64,000 nucleotides of DNA, taken from NCBI RefSeq assembly GCF_051622035.1, contig NC_135355.1, forward strand, positions 6,870,001 through 6,934,000, in the 5' to 3' direction. The translations under genes and the position numbers were made by a program. Source of the stretch: Arctopsyche grandis (lineage: Eukaryota; Arthropoda; Insecta; Trichoptera; Hydropsychidae). Below are positions 39,701-48,169 of this stretch, in pieces; positions within the stretch are counted from its first letter, which is position 1; each line of letters opens with the position of its first letter. The notes beneath the pieces were generated by a model. That model saw only the letters and a program-made list of their open reading frames with translations. It was not told where the DNA came from and did not search any database.

Positions 39701-42700
39701 AAATTTTGACTTGTTTACGAAATTCCCAACCAAAGATACATATATACATACATACACACAGTCTCTTTCGAAATTATATATTATATAATAGAGTTTTATA
39801 TTTTTGTTTGGACCATTGTGGCATTACAGAAATCCCTATTGCGTCACAATGGTTGAAAATACATAGAACAGAGAAAAAATACATATTATATAAAAAAAAC
39901 AATAGCAGCAATAATAATGGTTAAATACAAGAAGAAAAATTAGGAATGTCTTGCATCAACAGTCAACACCAATATACATACATATATATGTACAGGGCCG
40001 CTGAGAGGAATCTCGGGCCCTGGGGGAAAATAATTCTAGGCCCTATGGCGAACTAAAAAAAGATGTTATAGTTATATTTTTAATATGCAAAATATCTATC
40101 AGAACTATTAGAAAAACACCCATATGTTGGTTGTTATTTTTTAAAGCAATTAAATAAGAAAGTATGAAAAAACAGTTATGATTTCACATGGACACAAAGA
40201 ATGCGTGAATCAAAATCAATAAATAATTAGCATTAAACAAATACATGTATTTTTATGTAGAATAATATAAAATTGGTCAGTAGGAAGTCCCAATACAGAG
40301 CCTCTCAGGTAGTCTGGGCCCTGTAACTGTACCCCGGCTCCCCCCCTCTCTCCTCGGCCCTGTGTATGTTTGTACAAGAACTAGCCGTCCGAATACAAAG
40401 CTACTAGATATCCGAATGGAAGAGAGAAGATCAAAATTCCACTCATAAATCACATCTAATTATGAAAATAGTGATGAGCGCAGGCTACCAGACAAATATG
40501 TAGGTTAAAATAATCGCTGATGACCGACGCTCACTGAGGAGGAAATATTACATTCAGGGCTTCAGACACAACAGCAACGGTTTCATTAGGAAGTCGGATA
40601 GCTCTAGAATAGGAGCCATCCTATACCACTTTCTCAATCACTAAAGAGTAATTTGCATCATGCGGATTCCACACAATAGTTGGCTTCCCACATAAGCTAT
40701 TAATACAAAAACTTATCTACTATTACATAAACGTGAATGTTTTATTGTCACATATAAGTGGCATAATTCAACTTTTCTTCATTCCGATATATAAATATTA
40801 ACAATATTTAAAAATACTTGTAATAAGTTTATTCTGCTTTTCCAAGATTCAAGAAATATCGAATTAAAATAAGTTATAGCAATTTGTGAATTAAGTCAAA
40901 CAGAAATATTGTTTTTGGAATTGAAAATTGGACTTTCAAATATAACGGTTCATACAGGACTGTTTTTTGAAAGAAAAAAAGGTGCTGGAACTGACTTATT
41001 GTCAATTTTTTTATTGAAAAAGATTAAATTATAGAGAATATTCGTTTGAAAATAAAATATGCTGAGACAAAAAGGTGCCGGAACGCTGTTACACCGCGAT
41101 ACATGGGGAAAAAAGCCCTGGGTTCATATAAATAGAGTTTTTATATCATATTACTCTAACTTAGATCGTAGAATAGAATTCATTGTGAGAAAGTACAATT
41201 TCTTCACATTTTTATTCAAATTTTCATTCGCCCGAGCAATGCTCGTTTGAATTTAGAATAAAAATGGCAAATTTCGAAAGTAAACACTTTGTGATTCAGA
41301 TTCATATTTATATTCAATTTGAAATTATAGCTTAAGCTTATTTGAAATAATTTTACAAAAACAAAACAAACTATTTTTTAAACAGAAATTGGTACCATAT
41401 ATAAAAATTTGTAATTCCATATTCAAAATAATATTAAATAGACATTTGACAACAACCGTTTGTGATCGACGACCATTAAAAGCTCACCATGGTAATAGAG
41501 ATATTCACTGCTCAACGCTTAATTACCATTTTGTATGCCAAATAAATTTGTGCCGGCTTGATTTGCATGTTAAATGTCGAAGACCGGTCATATCCCCTTT
41601 CCTAAATGTTTAGCATACGCACCTGTCCACTATTTTCAGAGCGACGACAGGATTTCTAACAATGCAATTGTCGCCAGATGGGCCACACTGGCACAATGCA
41701 CTTAATTCGAAAGATGCAGACATCCCGAAACCAATCCCGCTACTTCAAATCCATTGGAGATTCGATTATATATTTTTCTCTCTGTGATATACTAAATATT
41801 CAACCAATTGCAGCACCCTCGGAGTGGCCCACGTGGCCGGCATGTGCCATCCGAACAGGAGCTGCTCAGTCAACGAGGACAACGGCATCACCCTGGCTCA
41901 CACCATCACCCACGAGCTCGGACACAAGTTAGTATTCATCAATAGTGCAAAGATTATAATGGTAAACAGAAACGAGGAAGTGATACGCGAACTCACTTGT
42001 ACAAGTTCAATGAGCTCGTCCAGCTCATACATATATGGGTCAAGCTCCGATGACCATGGCCTAAACGAATAGAGCAGAGCGTCTGTTTTGTGTCAATCGA
42101 AACGGCGCTCCACTAATTTATGTGTTCGCGCCAGATTAATTCACTGACTCATTGATTTCCGCAATCAATAATAATGATTCTATCTTCGGATTCGTTTCTT
42201 TACATATTTTTATTGTGTGTTGTAGCTTTGGAATGTACCACGATACTGAAAAGATTGGCTGCCATCGGCGCGTCGGTTCAATTTTGCACGTCATGACTCC
42301 GATATTCGAAGCCGACACGGTTGAAGTCGCATGGTCCAGATGCAGCAAACGAGATTTGACAAGCTTTCTAGAGTGTGTATTGCTGTTTAATTTAAAAGTA
42401 CATAGCTATTTAAATGATATAAATTAATAGTTCCTTTGATCATAGTTCTGGATTGGGAGAATGCTTGGCAGATCAGCCAGCACAAGTGGATTATATATAC
42501 CCTGAACTTCCACCTGGTAAGTCAAGAAATTCATTAATAATCATAATAAACGCAATATATAAAACACTATCAATTAAAGAACTCACACATATTCTATCTT
42601 CTTGGAAGATCAATGTAAGGAAAGGAATACATATATACATAATGTATATCAGAGGTGGCATTTTTACAAGGTTTTTCCAGTATTATCCTATTGGCCTATT

Positions 42701-45700
42701 TTACTTCTATAGATATTTTATTAAAATACATAATATAAAATATAATATGTATTTTAACAAAATAAAGAAACAAATACTATGAATTGTAAGAAAATAAATC
42801 AATAACAATGTAAATATTTTCGTGTTAAATATTTTAGATAAGATCCATCGTTTCCTTTTTATTCTCTTTGTCGGGGAGGTTTATACTTTCTTTTGTATTT
42901 AAACTTGCATTTACATTTAACGACATCGGTCCGCCTATCCGTAATAAACATTATTTCCTGTTTTTAACTAATCGGCTCCTTTGAAAGTATTATTTTTAAA
43001 TAAAATGAAAATCCTTACAGGCAGCTAAATAATGTCTTGTTTAGAGAAAAAAAGTATTTAGTTAACGGTAATTTCATACAAAAATAGTCTCAATGAGCAG
43101 ATACTAAAATACCATAACTATTCATTGCAGTTATTTTCTTTCAAAATGTGCGAGAACAATATAAATTTCTTGACTGGTATACAAAGTATAAACTACGCCC
43201 AAAAAAAGCCCCCATGGCCACCACTGATGTACTAAGTATATGGTACTTTTTTATACCAACTTTATTGAAGCAAAACTAATAAGAGCGAAATTTCAAAAAA
43301 CAGTACATAGATCAAAACTTTTCTTACTTTAAAAGTTCATTTTTAATTGTTACTGTTAAAATAGACAACATGAATTTTACAAAACAAATGGAAAGTACCA
43401 GGAAATTTTAGCAGTCTTTCAGAATTTTTTGTTCTAACTTCGTCACAAGATCTTATGCAGTATTTGTATTAATAAAGATTGAGAAATAGTTCAAATAATG
43501 ACATTCGGCGTTGCATATCCACTATATATATAGTAGACAAGTGTTTTTACCCAGCTTCGCTCGGTATTTGTAATATAAACCCCTTAAACATGGCTAATCT
43601 AATAGTAAGCATTTTATTAAATTTATTTGAATATTCATTTGAACCAAACAAACATACATACATACAAAGTCTCTTTCGAAATTATATATTAGATATAAAG
43701 ATAAATTTTTGTTTGCCTGAGCAGCATCAGGTAATTCAACTAGTATATAAAAAAAATTGCAAATGCTGAAAATAAACAAAATTTTAGAGTTTTAACACCG
43801 TATTATTAGTCACTGATGACCATTTCAATTGATTCTGTATTAACTATAAAATTTTGTTCAGGTGCCTTGTACGATGCTGGAAGACAATGTCGGCTACAGT
43901 TCGGCGCCGGTGTTGAAAGAGTGTGTTCAGAGCAAAACGAGATCTGCCAAAGACTTTGGTGCGTCGTCAACGATACATGCATCACAATGCTAAGACCGGC
44001 TGCTGCCGGCACAACTTGCGGCGAGGACATGGTGAGGATTCACCATCAAATAATGAAATTCATTCCTTTTTGATGAACGTATCAGTATTAAATTTGATCG
44101 CATTCTTATAGTGGTGTCAAAATCGCGAGTGCGTTCCTCGAACTTCACCTCCTCCACCTGAAGACGGAGACTGGGGAGAATGGAGCAACTGGACTGAATG
44201 TTCGCGTCCATGCGGTGGTGGCATTTCAATCACAACGAGGGAGTGTAACAATCCTATGCCTAAAAATGGAGGCAAATTCTGCACTGGAGAAAGAACACGG
44301 TACTGTTTCCTCACTGCGCATTCAATATTTAAATATAAAACGATCATTTTATGTAAAGATATTCCTATTTCAGGTATCAAGTATGCAATACGACGGCATG
44401 CAGCAAAACGGAGACATCTTTCAGGCAAATACAATGTTCAAACTACGATAATACAATGCATGATGGAAAACTCATCAGTAAATGGCTGCCATATTTCGAA
44501 CAAGGTATTATAATTAATGAATTGCTCACCGGTTACCGGGTAGTTGAGGCATACAGCCGAATTAAAAAAATTACACTGAGCTACAAAAATCATGTTTTTT
44601 ACATACCGAAGCAGATACTAATCAATCTTTAACAAGTTTGACCCACTGAATTCGAATATGACAATGGTTTGTTGCTATTAGTTTATGAGATATGATTTTT
44701 GACTTTTGCAGACATTAACTCAAAATGTATTAATGCTGTGCCGAAAGTGAGTATTAGAATCAATAGTTAGGTGTTTTTTCTATTGATTTTATTACTTTTA
44801 AAATACGTATAGCTAATTATCTAGTGAATTTTAATTCAATTTTTATCTAAAGCTATCGTGCATTTGTTGAACTAGTTCTATATTTCACTACGTTTACAAG
44901 GGTTGACTTACAGTCACAATATATATTTTTTATTTTATCTGAACGTACTAATCCGAGAGGTAAATGATTTTAAATTACAATATGAAATGTTCTAGACGGG
45001 GCGAGGCGCTCATCACTCGTAAGTTAGCGTGAGCGAGTGAGATGGAGTGATAGGCTTCTATATTCTTCATCTATCTCTTGCATCATGCATATGGTCATAA
45101 ACAACCGCATTTTTTAACTCAATTTAAATTCATTTACCCCTCAAATTATTACGTTTAAAAAAATATTTAGATATAAAACCAATCCTTATAAATGTGATTA
45201 GGTGAAAAATTAACGAAATGAGCTCAGAATATTACTGAAAAAAATGTGTAGGAAAAAAGTATATCTTTGACTTTTAAAATTAATTTTAAGTATTTTAAAG
45301 CAATAAAAAACAACCATCTAAATAAAAAAACATCCGAGTACTGATTTCGATGCTAACTTTTGGCACAGCAGTACTAAATTTTGAGCTAAAGATTGCAATA
45401 GCCAAAAATTGCGCATTTTTCAAACGCTCACATCTCATAAAAGAGTAGTAACCAGCAAAAATCATTGTCATATTCGAATTCAATGGGTCAAATTTAGTAA
45501 AGATTCCACTGTGTTAAATTTTTTTTTGCTGCTCAGTATTATATATATTTATGATTATTATAATGATTATAATATATGTATAATATATATATAATGTATA
45601 GTATATGTATATATAATATATACTATAATGTATAATATATGTATATATATAATATTTAAATGGGCAGCATGATAGATTGGATTGAATTTCAGATGAGCCT

Positions 45701-48169
45701 TGCGAGTTATACTGCAGTACACCTGACGAGACGGTGATCAAGGTGTTCGGTGATTATGCTCTGGATGGCACTCCGTGCAACTTGGGAACGAGGGACATGT
45801 GCATATCGGGAATATGCCGGAAGATTGGTTGCGATTGGATCATAGATTCGAACGCGACCGAAGACGCTTGCGGCACTTGCAAGGGAAACGGAAGCTTGTG
45901 CAAGCAAGTTCAAGGCATGTATAGTAAGAGTACGACGAGAGAGACCGGATACAGCGAGGTGATTATAATCTGCGATTATGATAAAACATGTTGCAGTTTG
46001 AACGTGTATAACGTATAAATTGTGTGATCATAGGTTGCAATAATTCCGGCCGGTTCCAGAAATATAAAAGTTGAAGAGGTGTCGAATTCTAAAAATTACA
46101 TCGGAATCGGAAGTGCTCATTCTAAAAAGTTCTATCTTAACGGAAAAAGGTATTATTTATATTAGAAAAAATTATTTGTTGTATAGTTTTTATTGTACAT
46201 CATAATACTTATGTGTGTATAAATTATAATTTTGTAGGAAAATCACTTTGGCTGGAGAATATTTGGTTGCCGGAACGCCAGCCTTATATGAACGAGATAG
46301 AGATTGGGAAAAAATTAATATACCTGGACCGATAAAAGAAGACATATTGATATATGTAATAATTTCATTTAAACTACTTCTTTTACACGTTTGCTTATAG
46401 AGAGTGGGGTGAAACAATTATACGAATAGTATCTTGAAAATGAAAAATAAATATTCACTAGTTACATAAAAGCAAGTTATGTTAAGTAATTTTTAAAGAT
46501 TAATGTCACTCCAGTGAGCTCAGCACATTTTAAGCATATAATCATGCTTGCATTTATTCATTTTTTCAATTAAATTGTTCATTTTAAAGACACTAATTGT
46601 ATTAATTGAGCCGTTATATTTGATATTGGAATAAGTCCACTTTTCTTCATATCGAGAAATATTTCGCAAAACATTAAAAATACTGGTGGCATGTAATCAG
46701 GCGCGGCCTGAAGGTATGTGGCCCCCAGGCAGATTGGTTTCAGCCCCCCCCCCCCTCCCATTAAATTTTTAAACAATAAATTTTAAGTTGAAGAAAAATA
46801 TATAACAACATAAATATTAAATTAAATTTAAAATTTGTATTCAAAATAGGCACGTTTTATGTATAAAAATGAATAAAATAAAATAAAATACGGATAGCTA
46901 TGAATATATTCTGTAATGGAAACATTTATTTATATTCAACAATGAATCGAAGAATTTTTCTTTCGAATATGATTGGTTTAGATATTTAATTTCGTGAAGC
47001 AAATCCATCCCTGATATATATTTATATACATACATACATACATATGTTTCAGCGGTATTTCATATAAAATACAATTCCAAATTACCATTTGTACCGACGA
47101 CAGTCTGTTGTTTTATTTGTGAGTTGTTGATATTTAACAGTCAACTTCCTGCGTTCCGCGTAAATTATAATATTTTACAATCAGTATTGTTACTTCGAGA
47201 AGAAAAATTAAGTTGAATATAAAATGTTTTATAAGTTCAAAGGAAGCCAATTTTTTTTTTCAATTTAATAATCAAAAAAAGAAAAATGGGGGCGCCTCGC
47301 AGCGCCCAAGGGCACGTGCCTAGTTTGCTGCACTTTTGAGCCCGCCCCGCCTGTAATAAGTTTATACTGCCTTTCTGAGATTCTGGACATTTCGAATTGA
47401 AAGTAGTGATAACAATTTATGAATCAAGTCAAACTGAAAGTGTTTTTGGAACTGAAAATTGAACGTCCACCAATATAACGACTCAATTATTTCATCCCAC
47501 CTTGTGCAATTTGTGAATATATTAACTTCAATCCGCATTCTCGCACTTTATAGCAAATGATTTATACGGGAAGACATCGCAATCCCGGTGTGAGGTACCA
47601 ATACATAGTCGACAAACATCAAGTCGACACTCAATACAGATGGGGAGTGAGGAATTGGACTCCGTGTAACAAAACTTGCGGCGGAGGCATAACCAGACAG
47701 CCAATCATATGCGTCAACAGTACAGGAAGTATGTGTGACTTTTTAGCTTTAATTAAATAAATGCATTATTTTGATCCGTGTCATAAACTTGTATGTAATT
47801 TCACAGTTCAAGTCGATCACGAATTGTGCATCAGTCACCTCGAAATGGAGAAACCTTCGGAGATCATGAGGCTTTGTAACAATCACCCATGTCCCGCGAA
47901 TTGGTCAACCGGACCGTGGTCGCAGTGTCCGCCGTGTATAAAACAGGTAGATAAAACTTAAACTTGTCATGACGTTACAATAAATAAAGGATGATGTATG
48001 ACTGATGTCGTTGTTTCAGAACCATAACGTGCCTCAAAAACGACGGAAAGTCATATGCAAGGATTACAACGATCATCGTCCGCTTCCCGATCACATGTGC
48101 GACATGATGAACAAGCCGCGGATACACTTTACATGCACCGGACTTCCCAAGTGTAATCATAGATATTGA
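22391..48169 (+). CDS. ADAMTS: ADAMTS-family secreted metalloprotease (15 exons, 5' end missing)
   Basis: Fifteen exons (22391-22714, 25758-25949, 26017-26267, 41814-41927, 42226-42372, 42446-42516, 43862-44031, 44112-44299, 44374-44504, 45693-45958, 46034-46149, 46238-46355, 47554-47728, 47807-47946, 48020-48169) join in frame to 850 residues plus stop. Order seen: prodomain end with HPHVIYKR and furin-like basic runs (residue ~130), reprolysin domain from ~142, zinc site HELGHNFGMYHD at ~289-300, Met-turn HVMTP, disintegrin-like domain ~355-425, TSP1 repeat from 444, Cys-rich, spacer, then two C-terminal TSP1 modules and a short tail. Family knowledge: ADAMTS enzymes are secreted and cut extracellular-matrix proteins such as proteoglycans. 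The catalytic segment recalls ADAMTS7/12, but the short C-terminus does not; the paralogue is unresolved. The phase-0 first exon lacks signal peptide and early prodomain, so upstream exons are outside the window or unrecognised. Confidence 0.93.
23062..23648 (-). mobile_element. Dispersed element with ATGCGCATT ends (copy 1)
   Basis: One end has TTTAAATGCGCATTTTATAA, the other AAATGCGCATTAACGCATAC. The segment 23500-23648 is the reverse complement of 30363-30505 (for example TTTGATATTAAAATGCTGAC), and the opposite ends also match. The centre here is ATAATA simple sequence. No coding frame; class unknown. Confidence 0.6.
24704..24776. repeat. (AT)n microsatellite joined to (ATTT)n
   Basis: About 70 bases of alternating AT followed by seven ATTT units up to 24800. 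The ATTT run is the minus-strand AAAT tail of the LINE copy at 24777-25060. Confidence 0.95.
24777..25060 (-). mobile_element. LINE 3' end, 5'-truncated copy
   Basis: On the minus strand it has the 3' UTR words GGATGTTTTGTATTTG and CTGTAGGTGCAAGGC, the 44-base terminal hairpin (24809-24852) and an AAATAAAT tail. The 3' UTR matches that downstream of the LINE reverse-transcriptase fragment at 37040-37670. Typical 5'-truncated retroposition product. Confidence 0.7.
24809..24852. repeat. 44-base hairpin at LINE 3' terminus
   Basis: GACCATTGTGGC pairs with GCCACAATGGTC. The same 44-base structure is found at 38437-38480 (inverse orientation) and 39811-39854. Confidence 0.8.
25222..25455 (+). mobile_element. 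Helitron-like element with canonical 3' end
   Basis: The 3' end is textbook: a perfect 7-bp stem CCGTTGA-AA-TCAACGG (25428-25443), then GCACAACA and CTAG (25452-25455) before T. It shares ends and body with 11884-12060. No Rep/helicase sequence is present. The 5' boundary is uncertain and may be as early as 25090. It lies in the ADAMTS intron 22715-25757. Confidence 0.65.
25758..25949 (+). CDS. ADAMTS: ADAMTS exon: furin site and start of catalytic domain
   Basis: Acceptor TTTCCAG, donor GTAAGA, phase 0/0, 64 codons. Contains the likely proprotein-convertase site RNRKR, then [17 protein letters not shown], the first strand of the reprolysin fold, ending [10 protein letters not shown]. Confidence 0.92.
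26017..26267 (+). CDS. ADAMTS: ADAMTS exon: catalytic domain middle
   Basis: Acceptor TTCTTTCAG, donor AG-GTATGA, 251 bases, leaving phase 2. Encodes [20 protein letters not shown] and, further on, [14 protein letters not shown], both typical of the ADAMTS protease domain. The open frame runs on to 26550 past the donor, but family similarity stops exactly at NVPC plus the split Ser codon. Confidence 0.92.
27555..27670 (+). repeat. Dispersed repeat, CATCGGTCCG family (copy 1)
   Basis: ACATCGGTCCGTCCTTCCGT, GTATTATTTTTAAATAAAAT and GGCAGCTAA occur in the same order and spacing at 42919-43030. Class not determined. Confidence 0.6.
27751..27869 (+). mobile_element. Foldback element arm, solitary
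   Basis: Contains CGTTTACCAT, TTTTTCGACTTAAGATCTTT, CGATTTTCGATCTTTG and ends in TGTAGACCC, as in the right arms of 29945-30349 and 61549-61836. The other arm is absent. Confidence 0.6.
29945..30349. mobile_element. Foldback/MULE-like palindromic element, 9-bp TSD
   Basis: Nearly the whole 405 bp is one imperfect palindrome: GGTCTACGTGACGAGCC on the left and GGCTCGTCACGGAGACC on the right, with arms of about 190 bases that meet in a CCCGTATT/AATACGGG centre. GAGATGCTT flanks it on both sides (29936-29944 and 30350-30358). Long inverted arms and a 9-bp duplication fit Foldback or Mutator-like elements. No transposase is present. Confidence 0.8.
30363..30775 (+). mobile_element. Dispersed element with ATGCGCATT ends (copy 2)
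   Basis: Begins GATGCGTTAATGCGCATTTC and ends near AAATGCGTATTT, the inverse of 23062-23648. The centre is T-rich simple sequence. It directly follows the foldback element's right target copy. Confidence 0.6.
32189..32650 (-). mobile_element. Helitron-like element with internal minisatellite
   Basis: Minus-strand 3' end at 32189 (CCACTAG before T), hairpin-like GAGCGAAGCCGGG, 5' end near TTTCGAAAGAGACTTTGT. It belongs to the family at 14817-15385 but carries a purine-rich repeat block (32352-32560). Confidence 0.6.
32352..32560. repeat. Purine-rich minisatellite inside Helitron-like copy
   Basis: Repeats of GGATCCGAAACTGAAACAGG and variants. The vocabulary matches the block at 3045-3375. 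Confidence 0.7.
32723..33614. mobile_element. CACTGTTC-family DNA transposon (copy 1)
   Basis: Starts CACTGTTCGACAAATGACGA and ends TCGTGTCGAACAGTG. The inverted arms extend over 300 bases each (for example GTTGATTGGCTCGAG on the left and CTCGAGCCAATCAAC on the right). Left flank TTA, right flank CTA, a probably mutated 3-bp duplication. The open frames on each arm come from the palindrome and do not resemble a transposase. Confidence 0.7.
34601..34816 (-). mobile_element. Helitron-like copy
   Basis: GGTTTTACCCGGCTTCGTTC followed by GGTATTTGTAATATAAACAG on the left and AAAGTCTCTTTCGAAATT on the right: the reverse of the family at 14817-15385. The terminal CTAG is mutated to CTGA. Confidence 0.6.
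34906..35442. mobile_element. hAT-like MITE enclosing a minisatellite
   Basis: Ends CAGTGGCGTCACTAG and CTAGTGACGCTACTG, flanked by AATATGT on both sides (7 matching bases of an expected 8). 537 bp, non-coding. It contains the 18-bp tandem repeat 35143-35290. Confidence 0.75.
35143..35290. repeat. 18-bp palindromic minisatellite
   Basis: About eight units of GCTGTATATATACAGAAA. The CTGTATATATACAG core of each unit is a perfect palindrome, so single strands can form a ladder of hairpins. Overlapping open frames on both strands simply reflect the 18-base (6-codon) period. Confidence 0.9.
37020..37670 (+). pseudogene. LINE ORF2 C-terminus and 3' UTR (non-LTR retrotransposon fragment)
   Basis: An open frame from 37043 to 37477 encodes 144 residues resembling the region after the reverse transcriptase in insect non-LTR elements: [40 protein letters not shown], and a proline-rich VVPPPRTVL. 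Endonuclease and RT domains are missing (5' truncation). The 3' UTR follows to 37670, where a CACTGTTC element interrupts it; the 3' end resumes at 38376. The clade was not determined (Jockey, R1 or a related group). Confidence 0.7.
37671..38372. mobile_element. CACTGTTC-family DNA transposon (copy 2), TTA TSD
   Basis: Starts CACTGTTCAACACGAAAAA, ends TTTGTCGAACAGTG, with TTA on both sides (37668-37670 and 38373-38375). The right arm matches copy 1. The left arm is partly replaced. It is inserted in the 3' UTR of the LINE fragment. Confidence 0.8.
38376..38512 (+). mobile_element. LINE 3' terminus (continuation)
   Basis: Continues the 3' UTR from 37670 after the nested transposon, then has the 44-base hairpin (38437-38480) and an AAATAAATAAAATAAT tail. 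With 37020-37670 it forms one retrotransposon end in + orientation. Confidence 0.65.
39567..39787 (-). mobile_element. Helitron-like copy
   Basis: Minus-strand end CAACTAG before T at 39567, GCGAAGCCGGGG, and 5' end near TTTCGAAAGAGACTGTG. Same family as 14817-15385. Confidence 0.6.
39811..40000 (-). mobile_element. LINE 3' end, second truncated copy
   Basis: The 44-base hairpin (39811-39854) plus, in minus orientation, TTGATGCAAGACATTCCTAA, matching the LINE 3' UTR at 37590-37600. The 5' boundary (about 39975) is close to the hAT-like MITE that follows. Confidence 0.6.
39993..40362. mobile_element. hAT-like MITE, CAGGGCC ends
   Basis: CAGGGCCGCTGAGAGGAA at the left, CTCTCTCCTCGGCCCTG at the right. 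Flanks TATATGTA and TGTATGTT agree at 6 of 8 positions, consistent with a decayed 8-bp hAT duplication. A second inner pair (GGGCCCTG/GGGCCCTG) is also present. Non-coding. Confidence 0.65.
40745..40990 (+). repeat. Dispersed repeat, ACTTTTCTTCAT family (copy 1)
   Basis: CAACTTTTCTTCATTCCGAT, ATTTAAAAATACTTGTAATA and AGTCAAACAGAAA recur in order around 46600-46690 and 47354-47500. The second copy is interrupted by a TIR element. Class unknown. Confidence 0.55.
41814..41927 (+). CDS. ADAMTS: ADAMTS exon: first half of zinc-binding site
   Basis: Acceptor CAATTGCAG, donor GTTAGT, 114 bases, phase 2 in and out. Encodes [20 protein letters not shown] and ends within the zinc motif at HELGH plus the first two bases of Asn. 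Confidence 0.92.
42226..42372 (+). CDS. ADAMTS: ADAMTS exon: end of zinc site and Met-turn
   Basis: Acceptor TGTTGTAG; the donor GTGTGT is weaker than the others but is supported by frame and similarity. Completes NFGMYHD, supplies the third zinc histidine and the HD signature, then the Met-turn in ILHVMTP and [13 protein letters not shown]. Confidence 0.9.
42446..42516 (+). CDS. ADAMTS: ADAMTS exon: protease-disintegrin linker
   Basis: 71 bases, acceptor TGATCATAG, donor GTAAGT. With the split Asp codon it encodes [12 protein letters not shown], matching the usual FLDxGxGxCL motif at the end of ADAMTS catalytic domains. Confidence 0.9.
42919..43030 (+). repeat. Dispersed repeat, CATCGGTCCG family (copy 2)
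   Basis: Match to 27555-27670 as described there. Lies in the ADAMTS intron between the linker and disintegrin exons. Confidence 0.6.
43538..43699 (-). mobile_element. Helitron-like copy
   Basis: TTTTTACCCAGCTTCGCTCG followed by GTATTTGTAATATAAAC at the left and AAGTCTCTTTCGAAATT at the right. The terminal CTAG is degraded. Same family as 14817-15385. Confidence 0.6.
43862..44031 (+). CDS. ADAMTS: ADAMTS exon: disintegrin-like domain
   Basis: Acceptor TTTTGTTCAG, donor GTGAGG. Encodes [15 protein letters not shown] and [13 protein letters not shown], the cysteine-spaced disintegrin-like module of the family. It has no RGD loop, as is normal for ADAMTS. Confidence 0.9.
44112..44299 (+). CDS. 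ADAMTS: ADAMTS exon: central thrombospondin type-1 repeat
   Basis: Acceptor TTCTTATAG, donor GTACTG. Encodes WCQNRECV and then [19 protein letters not shown]. The WxxWxxW tryptophans are the usual C-mannosylation pattern. The usual O-fucose site CSxS/TCG reads CSRPCG here, so the acceptor Ser/Thr is missing. Confidence 0.9.
44374..44504 (+). CDS. ADAMTS: ADAMTS exon: TSP1 end and start of Cys-rich domain
   Basis: Acceptor CTATTTCAG, donor GTATTA. Encodes [20 protein letters not shown] and continues to SKWLPYFEQ, corresponding to the FRxxQC segment after the central TSP1 repeat. Confidence 0.9.
44574..45538. mobile_element. CACTGAGC-family DNA transposon, TTA TSD
   Basis: Starts CACTGAGCTACAAAAATC and ends TTTGCTGCTCAGTA. 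TTA flanks both sides (44571-44573 and 45539-45541). Inverted arms carry GAATTCGAATATGACAATGG near 44650 and TTGTCATATTCGAATTCAAT near 45466. 965 bp with no transposase, inside the ADAMTS intron 44505-45692. Superfamily undecided: CACTA-like ends but a TWA-type target. Confidence 0.75.
45693..45958 (+). CDS. ADAMTS: ADAMTS exon: Cys-rich domain
   Basis: Acceptor GAATTTCAG, donor GTGATT, 266 bases. Encodes [32 protein letters not shown] and [11 protein letters not shown], the most conserved part of the ADAMTS Cys-rich domain. Confidence 0.93.
46034..46149 (+). CDS. ADAMTS: ADAMTS exon: spacer, first part
   Basis: Acceptor TGATCATAG, donor GTATTA. Encodes [20 protein letters not shown] and the start of [18 protein letters not shown], the beta-rich spacer. 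IPAGxRxIxxEE is a family hallmark. Confidence 0.92.
46238..46355 (+). CDS. ADAMTS: ADAMTS exon: spacer, second part
   Basis: Acceptor TTTTGTAG, donor GTAATA, 118 bases. Encodes [32 protein letters not shown], matching the GTxxxYER and LxGPxxEDILI elements of ADAMTS spacers. Confidence 0.92.
46575..47500 (+). repeat. Dispersed repeat, ACTTTTCTTCAT family (copy 2), interrupted
   Basis: Left part 46600-46697 and right part 47354-47500 correspond to the contiguous copy 40745-40990. The insertion at the TAATAAG position is the element 46698-47353. Confidence 0.5.
46698..47353. mobile_element. TIR element, CAGGCG ends
   Basis: Left CAGGCGCGGCCTGAAGG, right GAGCCCGCCCCGCCTG. TAAT occurs just outside both ends. 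Comparison with the uninterrupted repeat at 40745-40990 supports an insertion here. GC-rich ends and a C-rich run near 46745 are reminiscent of hAT MITEs, but no 8-bp duplication is visible. Confidence 0.55.
47554..47728 (+). CDS. ADAMTS: ADAMTS exon: spacer end and second TSP1 repeat
   Basis: Acceptor ACTTTATAG, donor GTATGT. Encodes [19 protein letters not shown] and then [17 protein letters not shown]. This repeat keeps the O-fucose consensus (CNKTCG) that the first repeat has lost. Confidence 0.92.
47807..47946 (+). CDS. ADAMTS: ADAMTS exon: third TSP1-like module start
   Basis: Acceptor ATTTCACAG, donor GTAGAT. Encodes [20 protein letters not shown] followed by PPC. The family usually has WSxCSxTCGxG here; the shortened CPPC is atypical. 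Confidence 0.88.
48020..48169 (+). CDS. ADAMTS: ADAMTS terminal coding exon
   Basis: Acceptor GTTGTTTCAG. Encodes the rest of the last TSP1-like module ([16 protein letters not shown]) and ends [10 protein letters not shown] before TGA at 48167-48169. There is no PLAC or GON-1 domain after it. Confidence 0.88.
   Translation, partial: NHNVPQKRRKVICKDYNDHRPLPDHMCDMMNKPRIHFTCTGLPKCNHRY

Larger units (their letters stand above)
26268..41813 (+). other. 15.5 kb ADAMTS intron rich in transposons
   Basis: The intron splits the catalytic domain between NVPCS and TLGVAHVAG. It holds LINE, hAT-like, foldback, CACTG-ended and Helitron-like insertions, listed separately. Stretches 26600-27550, 28150-29940, 30800-32180, 33620-34600, 35450-37030, 38640-39560 and 41000-41813 show no gene. 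Within 38640-39260 and 33860-34330 the composition is more balanced and could hold regulatory sequence. Other ADAMTS introns here are under about 3.1 kb. Confidence 0.85.

Noticed and set aside
42650..43226. Possible hAT element between CAGAGGTGGCA and CCACCACTG
   Set aside because: Ends match over only a few bases and flanks agree at 5 of 8 positions; too weak.
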